From Ehretia macrophylla (taxonomy: Eukaryota > Streptophyta > Magnoliopsida > Boraginales > Ehretiaceae): a stretch of 64,000 bases of DNA. Shown here piece by piece: positions 11,359 to 23,446 of this stretch; position 1 is the first letter of the stretch, and each line of letters starts with the position of its first letter. The DNA lies in NCBI GenBank assembly GCA_037974665.1, contig CM075773.1:67314263-67378262 (forward strand), written 5' to 3'. The notes below the pieces were generated by a model, which was given only the letters and a program-made list of their open reading frames with translations, did not search any database and was not told the DNA's origin. The translations under genes and the position numbers were made by a program.

Positions 11359-11794
11359 TTGTGAAAAAAAAAGAAGGCATAATCTAAAGTTCTAAAGGAA
11401 ATAAGTTCTAGAATGTACCTGATGGTTATGGATTCTTAGGCTAGTAATTATTGGAAATATAGTTAATATGAAGTCAATAAGCATACAAGTAATAGCCATA
11501 ACCCAAGCGCAGAAGCATTAACAAAGTCATGCAAAGTAACATGCCGAAAACATAAATCTAGAACTAGAATAGTTTTGCCAGAAGATTACCTTCAAGTGTC
11601 AGCTTAAAATATCGACACACAAACTAGTATGACACTGTATGAAGGTTGAAAATTTTTTCCAAGGCGTTGGAGAACTCAAAAACTGGATGAAACCTACGAA
11701 TCTTCTCTCCTATTCTACTACCTAGCGATTAGTGCTTGAAAATTGTAGGATTTTCTTTCTGCCTTTTCGTTTTTTGCCTTAGCTGTGTATATTC

Positions 11795-13623
11795 TATTGG
11801 GAATGGTATGCCTTAAAACCACTAGGGAACTAAGACATCTCATATAAATGAATATATTCAGTTATCAAATCAGTGCATTCAACATGAGCATACTATACTC
11901 TCTCAAATATGATATATTTGTATGCAAAAAGATTATTTGATACAAGTGAAAAGCATAGGTGTGTGGTGATCTGCACAGAAGGTCTATGCTATGAGGCTTG
12001 GATCAAAACTATAAGTTCATAACCGAATACTGAAGATGGACACTTCATTATGGTAAGGTTATAATGAGAGGGTCTCCTATTTGGTAGGATGACTTACCTT
12101 TAGTTATTGGAGGGGCTTTCTGGACTTCTCTCATTAGTGCATTATGGTGCATTGAACAGGACTATAATAAGATGCAGTCTCAGTGACATTACTATCATTG
12201 TCAGAGAACTAAAAGCACCTTAAGCTACTAAGTGACCAATGTTTTATATCATGGGCATATGTGGATGTATCATTGGATCCTAGGTCATATGTTTTGATTC
12301 ACTATAGGTGAGATCTTATAATAGGGTCAATAGCTCGGCGTTTTGGACATATGGACTAGATCCATTAGGTGGCATGCATATGAGTTGGGATTATATTCTA
12401 TCTTAAGTGATAATGAGCTACTCGCTTGGAGTTATCTATATGATCATCCAAATCTAAGTGCTTAGTAATATAGCTCGGGCTATATTGAATACTAAACTTG
12501 TGGGTCGCTCCCAGGAACAAGGGTATAGTATCTGGGTGATGGTTATAGGAAAAATAAAGGTCCAAGGTGTAGATGTAATCAAGAAATGATAATAGTATGA
12601 ATGCAAGACCTACTCTTGATCGCGGATAAAACATAGAGGGGTATTTTGGTCATTCTGCTTAGTTGGTCAAAGACAAAACCTCCACTGGAAGTTAATTAAT
12701 TGTATTGGAGTTCAACCCTAACTCTTTAGTGGAATGAGTTAAGGTTAAAATGGTCAAAATACTGCTAGTGGCTAGCAGGGGCATTTTGGTTATTTTATAG
12801 CTAAAGCAACTGTGTCTTAAAGTCCATCTCCTAGCCACTTTTCCTTAATGGTTAATTGTCTATTTCCTTATTCAGTATTTGTGTGTACATTGAGTATAGT
12901 TTCCTAATTGGGAACATGCAACTCAATTTAGAAAGGCCAGGACATCAGGACAAGAAACATTCTTAAGACAAGAATGTTTGTCCTAGCATTTAATGTCCAG
13001 ATGACATGTGCTCTGTGTGTGGATTAGGGATTAGGCATGTGGAAGAGAGTTGTTAGGAGTGAATAAGATTATTGAATTTAAATTAAGAAGATAATGTTAT
13101 TATCTTCAAAGATAATTTAAGAGTTATTCAAGAATATGACTCTTATGATAACTAGAACTCTTCTTCATCCTTATCCTTTAGATTTTCGGCTATATCACTA
13201 TTCCCTTAGACATTCCACACGTGATCTGGCATTTCAGAAACACACACAAACACACATAGATACACGGCTAGAGGAGGAAAATATGGCAGAGAGAAAATCC
13301 ACTTTTTCTTAACCATTGAACAAGGAAGTGGGATAGGGGAGAAGACTTAGGGTTTCTGAAACGTGAAGGTGGTACACGTCCCTTGGGTAATCTTTTCTAG
13401 TGGCTCCACAGTCCTCTACAAGTATGTGTGGTGTAGATCTACGCCAGCACAAGAGGTAAAATCATATACACTAACTTTCTAGCACTGGACAGAGATTTCG
13501 ATGTTGTTTTAACATGATTTCATGTTTATTTCCCCTTGTGGATTATAGGCTGCCATTTATTGTTTATAAACCCTATATAAACTGCTATTAAATGTCTAGA
13601 TGCCTTAGGATCCACATCCTTCA
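11795..13623 (+). mobile_element. 5' LTR of the nested copia element
   Basis: Begins TATTGGGAATGG (the expected TG is now TA) and ends ATCCTTCA. It differs from the 3' LTR by scattered substitutions and by short indels, including about 17 bp near 12102-12118 that is absent from the 3' copy at about 19674. Confidence 0.93.
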
Positions 13624-13625
13624 TG

Positions 13626-13637
13626 TGGTATCAGAGC
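13626..13637 (+). promoter_or_regulatory. Primer-binding site (initiator tRNA-Met type)
   Basis: TGGTATCAGAGC lies 2 bp after the 5' LTR end. This is complementary to the 3' end of plant initiator tRNA-Met, the usual copia primer. Confidence 0.95.
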
Positions 13638-15424
13638 ATGTCATGAAAATCATGTTTTAAAACATGGAATCGATAGAAATCGAGTGTTAGAAAAGCTCTT
13701 GGTTGGCGGGCTGCCTAGGGCCGATTAAGGGCTATTTGTATGTGATTTTTGTGTGGCTTTAATGTGTGTGATATGAGGAACTAACCTCTGTTTTGCAGCA
13801 TTAAGATATCCACTTTTGATGGCTCGATTTCATGAAATCGTGTGGATGTTTATATTTTTCAGCATGCTTGTAATTTAATTATTTGTGTTGATGGTTTATC
13901 CAACTATTGTAATAGTTAGATTATTTCTTAGAATGCTAATTGTAAACTCCATATGTAGTATAGGAATGATTGTAATAGCATTAGTTTGCTAGGTGATACA
14001 ATCGATTCGCGAAATTGTCAAAATAGTCAAAAGGAGAGGATTAGAAATGGTGGCTGTTTTTTATCCTTCTCCAAGGTTTTTGGCTTGTATTTGGTGTTTT
14101 TGGATCATGACTATTCACCCTAGGAGCCATGGGTGATGGTGAGCAATGGTGGTCCAAATTCCAAATCAATTTTGTATTAGATGATTCGATTGGGGTCAAA
14201 TTGCAATCAAAACAAGGTTTTGGGTACCATGTACAATTTGAAGAATTGATGGGGTGCAAAAGAAAATTTCCAAAGTCCATGTACAGGTAAGAGACATTTC
14301 TACATACATTTGGGTTCAAATGTGTGATTGTGGAAAAGTCCCAAACAGGAAGCCATCAAAAGTAGAAAGTGGTTGGTTTAGAAGTTACTATTTTTGTCAT
14401 GGATGTTTATATTCTTATTTAATTGAATATATCATATGATTGTATCTCATATAGTAACATGGCCAACCATTAGGATTTAAAAAGGCTAAATCCAGATTAA
14501 TTATACTTAGGAAGGCTAATCTAAATCATAATCTAGAACTAGTTCTTTTAAGAACTAGAGATTATGAGATAACTCAGGATTAAATGTCTAGTAAAAACCT
14601 AAGTGCTTTAGTTAGTCTAGATGCTCCTAAGTAGCCTCGCCTTACCCGAATAGGTGTATGACTATTGCAATTAAAAGTAGTTTTAATAAGCAAGGGTCTC
14701 TAGACCAGGATTGCTTGGATTAAAACAAAGGTGCAATTGCAAAGATATAATTATAGTTTATAAAACCCTTGTATAATATATCAAGTGGTAGAAGGATTTT
14801 GGAAAGAATCCTAAGGCTTTCTATTTTGGTCTATGCTAATAGTGGGAGTTATTCTGAGCTCACCTGCGTATGGGTCATTCCCTTCGGTGGGTAGTCTTTT
14901 TAACTAAGACTTAGCAAGAGTAGATTAGAATGAGTTTTCAATTGAGGTGTTGATGGGAGCAACCATCCCTTCGATGGGGATTTTCATCATGGATCACTTC
15001 ATAGAATATTGATTTGGGTTAACTGCCCTTTGGCAGGCTCAGATTAAGAATATTCTATGTGAAAAGGCTCATGGAAAAATGGTTGACTACTTGACATTAA
15101 AGAACGGTATCCTCCATTCGGAGTTCTTGCCATTGCTCTAATGAAGTCAAACTTGAATCAGTGATTGGAGTATCATTGGGTAGTGTCTATCCAACTAATG
15201 ATATTTCAAATGAGCGTAGCTTAACTTAATCAAAACTGCTGACCATCCATTCGGTGGAATATTATAAGTAGGATTAAGACATTGAGACATCCAAGTAGTT
15301 TAAGGGTTTAACTACTATTAGATGTAGATGTCAAAAGTATGAATGCTTACTTTCCTTTTATATCATTCATTTGCATACATATCATATAGCTCATAAACTG
15401 ATTAACTATTTAATATATTCAGAG
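13638..15424 (+). other. Long untranslated leader of the copia element
   Basis: About 1.8 kb between PBS and gag with many stops in all frames and no recognisable motif. Near 14860-15270 a phrase like CCCTTCGGTGGG / CCCTTCGATGGGGA / CCATTCGGTGGA recurs at irregular spacing. The reading frames at 14041-14439 are chance openings. Confidence 0.6.
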
Positions 15425-16240
15425 ATGTCAAAAAGTTCTTTTAGCCCACTCACTAGTATTCTCAATGAGAATAGGCTAACTAGCCTAAACTACATGGACT
15501 GGAAAAGAAACTTAGATATTATACTCAATGCTGAAGAGTATAATTTTGTTCTTACAAACCCCTGCCCGTTAGTCACTCCTGAATCAAGCGAGGAGGAGCG
15601 AGAGTTAGAACGACAATAGTTAAAGGTCGATAAGATGGCTAAATGCTACATCTTACCCTCCATGTCAAATGTGCTCTAGTCTCAGCATGAAAGAATGAAG
15701 ACTGCAACAGATATCATGTACTCTCTTGCTGAAATGTTTGCTAACAAAAGCAGTCCCACAAGGCAAGCTGCTATTAGAACAATCATGAACACTAGAATGG
15801 TTGAAAGTTCGTCCGTCAGAGATCATATGCTCTAGATGATGGACAACTTCAATATTTTCGAGATTCTAGGTGCGGAAATTGATGGGGAAAACAAGATTGA
15901 CATGGTATTAGAGACTTTACCAGAATCATTTGCTCACTTTAAGCTGAACTATAACATGGGCAAGATGTTCATGAGCTTACCAGAGTTAATGAAAGAGCTC
16001 CAGGCTGTAGAGACTATAATGAAGCCCAAGGGACATGTGCTGATGGCTCAGAATGCTTCTGGACTTGCCCCAAAGGGTAAGAAGTTCAAGAAGAAATAAA
16101 ACCAGCAGAAAAATGACAAGGGCCCAGAAGGCTAGAAGAAGAAGAAAAAGAATGCTAGTGATAAGCCCAAAGGGAAGTGCTTTAAGTGTCGCTAGAAAGG
16201 ACACTAGAAAAAGGGCTGCCCTTAGAACCAGGCCAAGGGC
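15425..16240 (+). pseudogene. Copia gag (UBN2-type) with zinc knuckle
   Basis: The start is taken at the ATG at 15425 (MSKSSFSPLTSILNENR), the usual N-terminus of this family; the ATG at 15371 adds unrelated residues. Readable blocks: SLNYMDWKRNLDIIL near 15475, SSVRDHML near 15810, LPESFAHFKLNYNM near 15917 and SLPELMKELQAVE near 15975, all typical of copia capsid. A nucleocapsid knuckle C-x2-C-x4-H-x4-C is at 16178-16219 but is cut by two stops. Other stops occur near 15618, 15678 and 15834. Confidence 0.85.
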
Positions 16241-16898
16241 AATGCAGGTACCTATGTTTCCTTGTATATTGAAACATGTTTAATGGTAGATTCTACTTCC
16301 TCGTGGATAGTAACTCAGGCGCCACTAATCATATTTGCAATTCGTTGCAGGGGTTTCAGGTAACCAAGAAGCTGCATAGGGGTAAACTTGCAATGCGGAT
16401 TAGTGATGGCTCAAAGGTGTGGGCCACCGCAGTGGGAGTAGTTAAATTATCTTTTGAGAATAATTAGTCTTGGTTTTAAACAATGTTTTATGTATTCCGG
16501 ATTTGCGACGAAATCTAGTTTCATGTCACAGTTACTTTTGAATGGTTTTATTGTTAATTTCAATAATACTGGTGTGGTCATCAGCAAGGAAAATTCCATC
16601 ATTTCCGATAGAATACATGATAGTTTATTTGTTTTAAACCCTGAAGACTCCACACTGCATAATACTAATCAGGTACAAAATTCTTTGAAAAGGAAAACAT
16701 CTCCTGCTAATGAAACCTATCTATGGCATTTGCGTTTAGGTCACATTAACCTAAACTATATCAAGAGATTGGTCAAGAATGGGTTTTTGGACTCATTAGA
16801 ACTTGAACCATGGTCTCAATATGAGTCATGCCTTAAGGGGAAGATGACCAAATGGCCATTTACCTCTAAAGGGGCATAGGGCAAATGACCTGTTAGAA
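16241..16898 (+). pseudogene. Copia protease and GAG-pre-integrase region
   Basis: The protease shows N-S-G-A-T-N-H-I-C at about 16312-16340, where D-S-G-A is expected, so the catalytic aspartate appears replaced by asparagine. The GAG-pre-integrase module is readable at 16454-16879 (LLLNGFIVNFNNTGVVIS, YLWHLRLGHINLNYI), followed by the C-x2-C-like ESCLKGK of the integrase zinc finger. There is a frame change near 16466 and a stop at 16877. Confidence 0.85.
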
Positions 16899-17930
16899 TT
16901 GGTACACACAGATGTGTGTGGTCCTTTGAATAAACCAGCCCGTGGAGGTTATGAATACTTCATTACCTTCACAGATGATCATTCGAGGTTTGGTTATATA
17001 TATCTGATACAACATAAGTCTGAGTCTTATGATAAATTTAGAGAATTTAAAGCTGAGGCGAAACGTCAAACAGGTAAACAGATCAAAGTACTTCGATCTG
17101 ATCGTGGAGAAGAATATCTCTATGGAGAATTCAAGGATTATTTGGCACAGTGTGGCATTGTATCACAACTGATAGCACCGGGTATTCCCCAGCAAAATGG
17201 TGTGTCAGAAAGGATAAATTGTACGCTTTTGGATATGGTAAGATCCATGATGGCTCATGCATCTTTACCAGTATCTTTATGGGGATATGCGCTTGAAACA
17301 ACGGCATACATTTTGAATTTAGTTCTATCAAAGTCAATACTTAGGACTCCACAAAAAATATGGATGGGCCAGAAACCAAGTTTTAAACATGTCCATATTT
17401 GAGGGTGTCCAGCTTATGTACTGAATAGCGATGATAAAAAGTTGGAACCTAGGTCAATAATGTGTTATTTCATAGGCTATCCAAAGGGTACGAGATGAGG
17501 TATTTTCTATGATCCAAAAGAACAGCGGATATTGTGAGTACCAATGCTAAGTACTTGGAGGAGGGTTATAGAAGTATACCAGTACCTAATTTGGAAGTCG
17601 ATCTAGAAAAAGTTTAACCAGGAACTTCGGTATCACCAGATCTTAACAACGAAGCTGTAGATACACAACAACCGACCTCTAGCTCACAGACAGAGCCACG
17701 TCGTAGTGGGAGAGTATCTAGACAACCTGATAGATACTATGGAGAGTTCTTCCAAACTGACTCCGTAGATCAGGTTGAGGATCCCAAGTCCTACAACGAG
17801 GCAGTATTCGATGTGGATGCAAACAAATGGTACCAAGTAATGGAATTTGAAATAGAGTCTATGTACTCGAATCAAGTTTGGGAACTTGTGCCCACGCCCA
17901 AAGAAATTAAGCCTATTAGGTACAAATGGG
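16899..17930 (+). pseudogene. Copia integrase core and C-terminal region
   Basis: Core motifs are in one frame at 16899-17402: VHTDVCGPL (first catalytic D), YFITFTDDHSRFGYIYL, KVLRSDRGEEYL (second D) and IPQQNGVSERIN (catalytic E). A stop at 17399-17401 ends that frame. Decayed continuation (PAYVLNSDDKKLEPRS, MCYFIGYPKGTR) runs to about 17520. A linker toward RT is at 17690-17930 (SGRVSRQPDRYYGE, SYNEAVFDVDANKW, ELVPTPKEIKPIRYKWVYK). Confidence 0.88.
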
Positions 17931-18984
17931 TATACAAGAGGAAAAGATGAATGTACGGAAAGATAGAAACCTTTAAGGCAAGACTAGTAGCAAAAGGCTT
18001 TACTCAGAAAGAAGGGATCGACTATGAGGAAACTTTCTCACCAGTGGCTATGCTAAAGTCCATCATAATACTCTTGGCCATAGCGTGTCACTATGATTAC
18101 GAGATATGGCAGATAGATGTCAAGATAGTTTTCCTTAACAGAAGTCTTGAAGAAAACATCTATATGGAACAACCCAATGGGTTTATTGCTAAGGGTCAAG
18201 AACATATGGTCTGCAAGCTTAAGAAGTCCATCTATAGACTTAAGCAAGCATCCAGGCATGGAACATTAGATTTGATGAAACCATTAAGGCTTATGGTTTT
18301 AATCAAAATATTGATAAGCCCTGTGTGTATAAGAGTTTAGAAGGGAATGTTGTGACATTCTTGGTCTTATATGTGGACAACATTTTGTTCATTGGTAATG
18401 ATGTAAGTATATTGTGGTCCATAAAGGTTTGGCTATCATCTCAATTCCAAATGAAGGACTTGGGGGAAGCAAGCTATGTTCTAAGCATTAAGTTTCTGCA
18501 CGATCGCAAAGCTAAGACATTAGCTCTTTCTCAGGCTTCATATATTGAGAAAATACTAGTAAGGTTCGGCATGCAAGATTCCAAGAAAGGATTGTTACCT
18601 TTCAGACATGGAATTCATCTATCTCAGGATCAATGTCTGGAGACAAATGAGGATATAGAAGCGATGAAGATGGTCCCATACATATCAGCGGTTGGAAGTC
18701 TTATATACGCCATATTTTGTACTAGGCTAGATATTTGTTTTGCCGTTGGTATGGTTAGCAGATATCAGTCAAACCCGGGTTTAACTCATTGGGTAGCTGT
18801 GAAGCATATACTCAAGTATCTAAGGAGAACAAATGATTATATGCTAGTCTACCGAGTGGATGATCTTGCGCCTGTGGGGTACACAGATTCTGATTTCCTG
18901 TCAAACAGAGATTCCAGGAAGTCTACTTCTGGATATGTCTTCACTCTGTCTGGTAGTGCTATCTCATGGAGAAGTATAAAATAA
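17931..18984 (+). pseudogene. Copia reverse transcriptase
   Basis: The first half, 17951-18255, shows FKARLVAKGFTQKEGIDYEE, QIDVKIVFLN, YMEQPNGF and LKKSIYRLKQAS. A frameshift near 18258 moves the reading to a second frame at 18325-18984. The catalytic box reads Y-V-D-N at 18369-18380 where Y-V-D-D is required, so a metal-binding aspartate is lost. LGEASYVL, GSLIYAI, VSRYQSNPG and the start of RNase H (GYTDSDF, SRKSTSGYVF) follow. Confidence 0.9.
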
Positions 18985-19342
18985 TCCTGTATTGCAGACT
19001 TCACTATAGAAGCAGAGTATGTCGACGTCTGAAGTGGCAAAGGAAGCAGTGTGGTTAAAGAAATTCTTTTTGGAATTGGAAGTAGTGCCAACAGTCCAAA
19101 GACTTATTATCATGTACTGTGATAATAGTGGAGCAGTGGCACAGTGTAAAGAACCAAAAACCACAAGAAAAGGGAAGCATATTGAGAGAAAGTACCACTT
19201 GATTCGGGAAATTGTCCAGAGGGGCAATATAGTGGTAGATAAGATTGCTTCGGAGAATAATTTAGCAGACCCATTTACTAAGAGTCTTACAGAAAGAGTT
19301 TTTAATACTCATGTTGAGGCTATGGGTGTTAAATTAGGTTAG
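18985..19342 (+). pseudogene. Copia RNase H
   Basis: Continues from RT after a stop at 18982. MSTSEVAKEAVWLKKFF starts at 19019, then YCDNSGAVAQ, KGKHIERKYHLIREIVQRG and NNLADPFTKSL. These are the conserved D-N-x-S-A, H-I-E-R-K-Y-H and L-A-D-P-F-T-K motifs. It stops at 19340, 30 bp before the 3' LTR. Confidence 0.9.
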
Positions 19343-19372
19343 TGGTAGTGGTTTTTAGTGCAACTGGGAATA

Positions 19373-21193
19373 TGTTGGGAATGGTATGCCCTAAAACCAC
19401 TAGAGAACTAAGACATCTCATGTAAATGAATATATTCAGTTATGAAATCAGTGCATTCATCATGAGCATACTATACTATCTCTGATATGATATATTTGTT
19501 CGCAAAAAGGCTTCTTGATAAAAGTGAATAGCATAAGTATGTGGTGATCCGTACAGAAGGTCTATGCTATGAGGCTTGGATCAAAACAATAAGTTCATAA
19601 CCGAATACTGAAGCTGGGCACTTCATTATGGTAAGGTTATAATGAGAGGGTCTCCTATTTGGTAGGATGACTTAGGGGCTTTCCAGACTTCTCTCATTAG
19701 TGCATTATGGTGCATTGAACGAGACTATAATAAGATACAGTCTCAGTGACATTACTATCATTGTCAGAGAACTAAAAGCATCTTAAGCTACTAAGTGACC
19801 AATATTTTATATCATGGGCATATGTGGATGTATCATTGGATCCTAGGTCATATGTTTTGATTCACTATAGGTGAGATCTTATAACAGGGTCAACAGCTCG
19901 GTGTTTTGGACATATGGACTAAGTCTATTAGGTGGCATGCATATGAGTCGTGATTATATTCTATCTTAAGTGATAGTGAGCTACTCACTTGGAGTTATCT
20001 ATATGATCATCCAAATCAAAGCGCTTAGTAATATAGCTCAAGCTATATTGGATACTGAACTTGTGGGTCGCTCCCAGGAACAAGGGTATAGTATCTAGGT
20101 GATGATTATAGGAAAGATAAAGGTCCAAGGTGTAGATGTAATCAAGAAACGATGATAGTATGAATGCAAGACCTATTCTTGATCGCAGATAAAACATATA
20201 GGGGCATTTTGGTCATTTTTCTTAGTAGGTCAAAGACGAAACCTCCACTGGAAGTTAATTAGTTGTATTGGAGTGCAACCCTAACTCTTTAGTGGAATGA
20301 GTTAAGGTTAAAATGGTCAAAATACTACTAGTGGCTAGCAGGGGCATTTTGGTCATTTTATAGCCAAAACAATTGTGTCTTAAAGTCCCTCTCCTAGCTA
20401 CTTTTCCTTAATGGTTAACTGTCTATTTCTTTATTTAGTATCTGTGTGTAAATTGAGTATAGTTTCCTAATTAGGAACATGCAGCTCAATTTAGAAAGGC
20501 CAGGACATCAGGACAATAAACATTTTTAAGACAATAATGTTTGTCCTATCATTTAATGTCCAGATGGCATGTGCTCTGCGTGTGGATTAGGGATTAGGGA
20601 TTAGGCATGTAGAAGAGAGTTGTTAGGAGTGGATAAGATTCTTGAATTTAAATTAAGAAGATAATGTTATTATCTTCAAAGATAATTTAAGAGTTATTCA
20701 AGAATAGGACTCCTATGATAACTAGAACTCTCCCTTATCCTTATCCTTTAGATTTTCGGCTATATCACTATTCCCTTAGCCATTCCACACGTGATCTGGC
20801 ATTGCAAAGACATACACAAACATTCATAGATACACGGCTTGAGGAGAAAAATAAGGCAGAGAGAAAATTCACTTTTTCCTGACCATTGAACAAGGAAGTG
20901 GGATATAGGAGAAGACTTAAGGTTTCTGAAATGTGGAGGTGGTACAAGTCTCTTGGGTGATCTTTTCCAACGGCTCCACAGTCCTTTACAAGTGTGTGTG
21001 TTTTAGATCTACACTAACACAAGAGGTAAAATCATATACAGTAACTTTCTAGCACTAGATAGCGATTTCGATTTTGTTTTAGCATGATTCCGTGTTTATT
21101 TTCGCTTGTGGATTATAGGCTGTCATTTATTGTTTATAAACCCTATGTAAACTGCTATTAAATGTCTAGATGCCTTAGGATCCATATCCTTCA
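19373..21193 (+). mobile_element. 3' LTR of the nested copia element
   Basis: Begins TGTTGGGAATGG after a PPT-like GCAACTGGGAATA, ends ATCCTTCA, and is followed by the TSD TATTC. It is 1821 bp against 1829 bp for the 5' LTR. Confidence 0.93.
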
Positions 21194-22828
21194 TATTCAT
21201 GTTTATGTGTCATATGGTGTGTAGTATTCTACAAGTGTGTGTGTATTTTGAGGCAATAGGCATTTTTGTAAAGATTAGCAAGATAAAGAGTTCAATATGC
21301 ACTATAACTCATATCTAGGATTTATTCTTGATTTAATTTGAAGATAATTGACATTATGTTCTAATTTTCCAAATCAAAATCAAATCCTATCTTATCTCTT
21401 CAGACCAGACGCCTATCCATTCATTTCAAACGCTACCATGTGGTAAACACACTTTTGGCACATGCTAGTTAAGACATTCCATGCTAGAACAAACATTATT
21501 GTCCTGAAGAATATTCTTTGTCCTGTTGTCTTAACTTCTAAATACTACTAGGACTTCCTAATTAGGAAACCACACTCATTAATACTCTAAATGCATGATT
21601 ATCAAAGCAAAAATAAAGGCAATGCACTAAATAGGAAAGTGGCTAGGAGAGGGACTCGAAGACGTAATTGTCGTGGCTTCAAAATGTCCAAAATACCCTT
21701 GCTAGACACTAGCTGTATTTTGACCATTTTAACCTTAGCTCATTCCACCAAAGAGCTAGAGTTACACTCCATGACAATTAATAGAAATCCCAAGGAGATT
21801 CTCTGTCTTTGCCCTACTAATTGTAAAAGATCGAAATGCCTCTTTATGTAGAACCCGTAATCAATACTAGGTCTTAACCTTGTACTATCAACCTTTCTTG
21901 ATTACATCTATTCTTTGTGCCTCTAATCCTCCAATAATCATCATCTAGATATTATTCTCTTGATCGAGGAAGCGACCCACAAGTTCAATATCTAAATATA
22001 GTCTCGATTAATAATATTACTAAGTACTTAGGTTTAGATGATTAATAAGATGTCACAAAGGGGTTATAACCTACCAATTACGATGGCATAGAACGTCTTG
22101 ACACGTATGCATATGCCAACTAGTCAAGTCCATGTATCCAAAACACCGAGCTATTAACCCATATAAGATCTCACCCATAGTGAATCGAAGCACATGTCCT
22201 TGAGTTCATTGGTCATCCACATATGCTCAAGAACTAGAACATTAGTCTCTTAGTAGCTTGAGATGTATTTGATCTCATACGAGTGATAATAATTTTATAG
22301 AGATCACATCTACCATGGTCTAGTTCAATGCACTCTCATGTACTAATGAGAAAGTCCGAAAAGCCCTTCCAATGACCAATGTAGGCTACCCTCCAAATAG
22401 GAGACTCTCTCATTGTTACCTTCCATAGTCAAGTGCCCAACTTCACTATTCGGTTATGAACTTTTAGTTTAGATTCAAGCCTTATGGCATATACCTTCTG
22501 TACAGATCACCACGCACCTCTGTCATTCACTTAAATCAAGAAGCCTTAGCATGCATATATAAAGAATATAATAAGAGTATAGAGATGCTCATGTATAATG
22601 CACTAATTATTAATTGATACAATATCTCTTCACTGACATGTCTTACTGCTAGTGATCTTTAAGGCATACAAATCCCAAGAGTACCTAGTTCCTGAGCTAA
22701 GCGGATTGATCTAGTTCGATGGTGGGAACTCTTGAGCTGAGTTTTCTGAGCTAATTGGTAAAAGCAGGGAAAATCCTATAGAAGTTTGAGAGAAGCAAGT
22801 AAAAATGTCTTCAAATTCTGGTCATCCC

Positions 22829-22838
22829 TATTTATAAA
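22829..22838 (-). promoter_or_regulatory. TATA box candidate for the Tat antisense gene
   Basis: The minus strand reads TTTATAAATA followed by a pyrimidine-rich leader (CTTGCTTCTCTC). If the copia solo LTR and its nested copia are removed, this TATA lies about 205 bp upstream of the ATG at 11358. That distance suits the promoter of the antisense gene, which is now separated from its gene by 11 kb. Confidence 0.5.
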
Positions 22839-22966
22839 CTACAAACCATCGCCTCGAGAATACCAATCATCGCGTCTTGTCAAAAACGCAGGTGATGTGT
22901 CAAGCAGTTTCAAATAATGATGGTTCGGTCCATGATGTTCCATTTCTAGGCCCCTATTGAGCCCTA

Positions 22967-22980
22967 GACTTGGGAGAAAA
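22967..22980 (+). promoter_or_regulatory. Polypurine tract of the Tat element
   Basis: GACTTGGGAGAAAA directly precedes the LTR start TGACATGGG at 22981. Confidence 0.55.
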
Positions 22981-23446
22981 TGACATGGGTATAAACCCAA
23001 CCTGAATTACCATTAAACACAAACTGACCCGCATCCGACCCGCGAGCTATCGTACGACCTCATATTAAATGCCAAATGGGACATAAAGGTGGTTAACTGG
23101 CAGATAATAGGTTTACCCCGCGGACAAAAGCTCAGGGTAGACATGAACAATAAGGCACCTTATTAACATTTAATGTTGTCCGTCTTAATTATTAGTATAA
23201 ATACCCCATTCAATGTTCACATTCAAGGTAATTGAACACTCATTAATTGTTCTCTCTCTTCAGTGATTATTCGAGCTCGGGTATACTACTTATTCTCGCA
23301 CTGGAGAGGAATCGCTGGTCATAACACCAGCAGTTCTTTACCTTCTTTTGTAGGTACACGCTGAGCTCAGACTAAAGTGGGATTTCAACCCTTATCATTT
23401 ACGAATACTCCTTTCGGAATATTCATATTTATTTTGAGGTGTGTCA
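22981..23446 (+). mobile_element. 3' LTR of the Tat element
   Basis: 466 bp bounded by the inverted repeat TGACA...TGTCA. It contains a clear TATA box TATAAATA at 23196-23203 followed by ACCCCATTCA and a pyrimidine-rich TTGTTCTCTCTCTTCAG, the U3/R architecture of Tat LTRs. The boundaries rest on the termini and PPT, since the 5' LTR is missing. Confidence 0.65.

Larger units (their letters stand above)
11795..21193 (+). mobile_element. Full-length Ty1/copia element, 9.4 kb, TSD TATTC
   Basis: The 5' LTR 11795-13623 and 3' LTR 19373-21193 are very similar over their whole length. Perfect 5-bp TSDs TATTC lie at 11790-11794 and 21194-21198. A PBS directly follows the 5' LTR. Gag, protease, integrase, RT and RNase H follow in copia order (integrase before RT). 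All genes carry stops or frameshifts, so the copy is structurally complete but coding-dead. Confidence 0.95.
11415..22685 (-). mobile_element. Copia solo LTR (minus), split by a nested copia element; TSD GTACC
   Basis: Two segments, 11420-11794 and 21199-22680, together make about 1857 bp. This is the reverse complement of a diverged relative of the 1.83-kb LTR of the copia element inside it. Minus-strand start near 22680 (TCTTGGGATTTGTATGCC versus TGTTGGGAATGGTATGCC); minus-strand end at 11420 (ATCCATAACCATCA versus ATCCATATCCTTCA). GTACC flanks it at 11415-11419 and 22681-22685, a perfect 5-bp TSD. With no internal region left, it is a solo LTR from unequal recombination. It sits in the leader of the Tat antisense gene. 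Confidence 0.85.
4670..23446 (+). mobile_element. Tat-lineage (Retand-like) Ty3/gypsy element, 5'-truncated and twice interrupted
   Basis: Order on the plus strand: end of protease/linker, RT, RNase H, a second RNase H, integrase, a tandem-repeat region, an antisense gene, PPT and 3' LTR. The dual RNase H and the antisense ORF between pol and the 3' LTR are hallmarks of the Tat clade (Retand, Grande, Ogre relatives). Gag, most of the protease and the 5' LTR are missing, cut at 4669/4670. The right part is interrupted between 11420 and 22680 by a copia solo LTR and a nested copia element. LTR ends TGACA...TGTCA at 22981 and 23446 give the right boundary. No TSD can be tested because the left end is lost. 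Confidence 0.8.
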
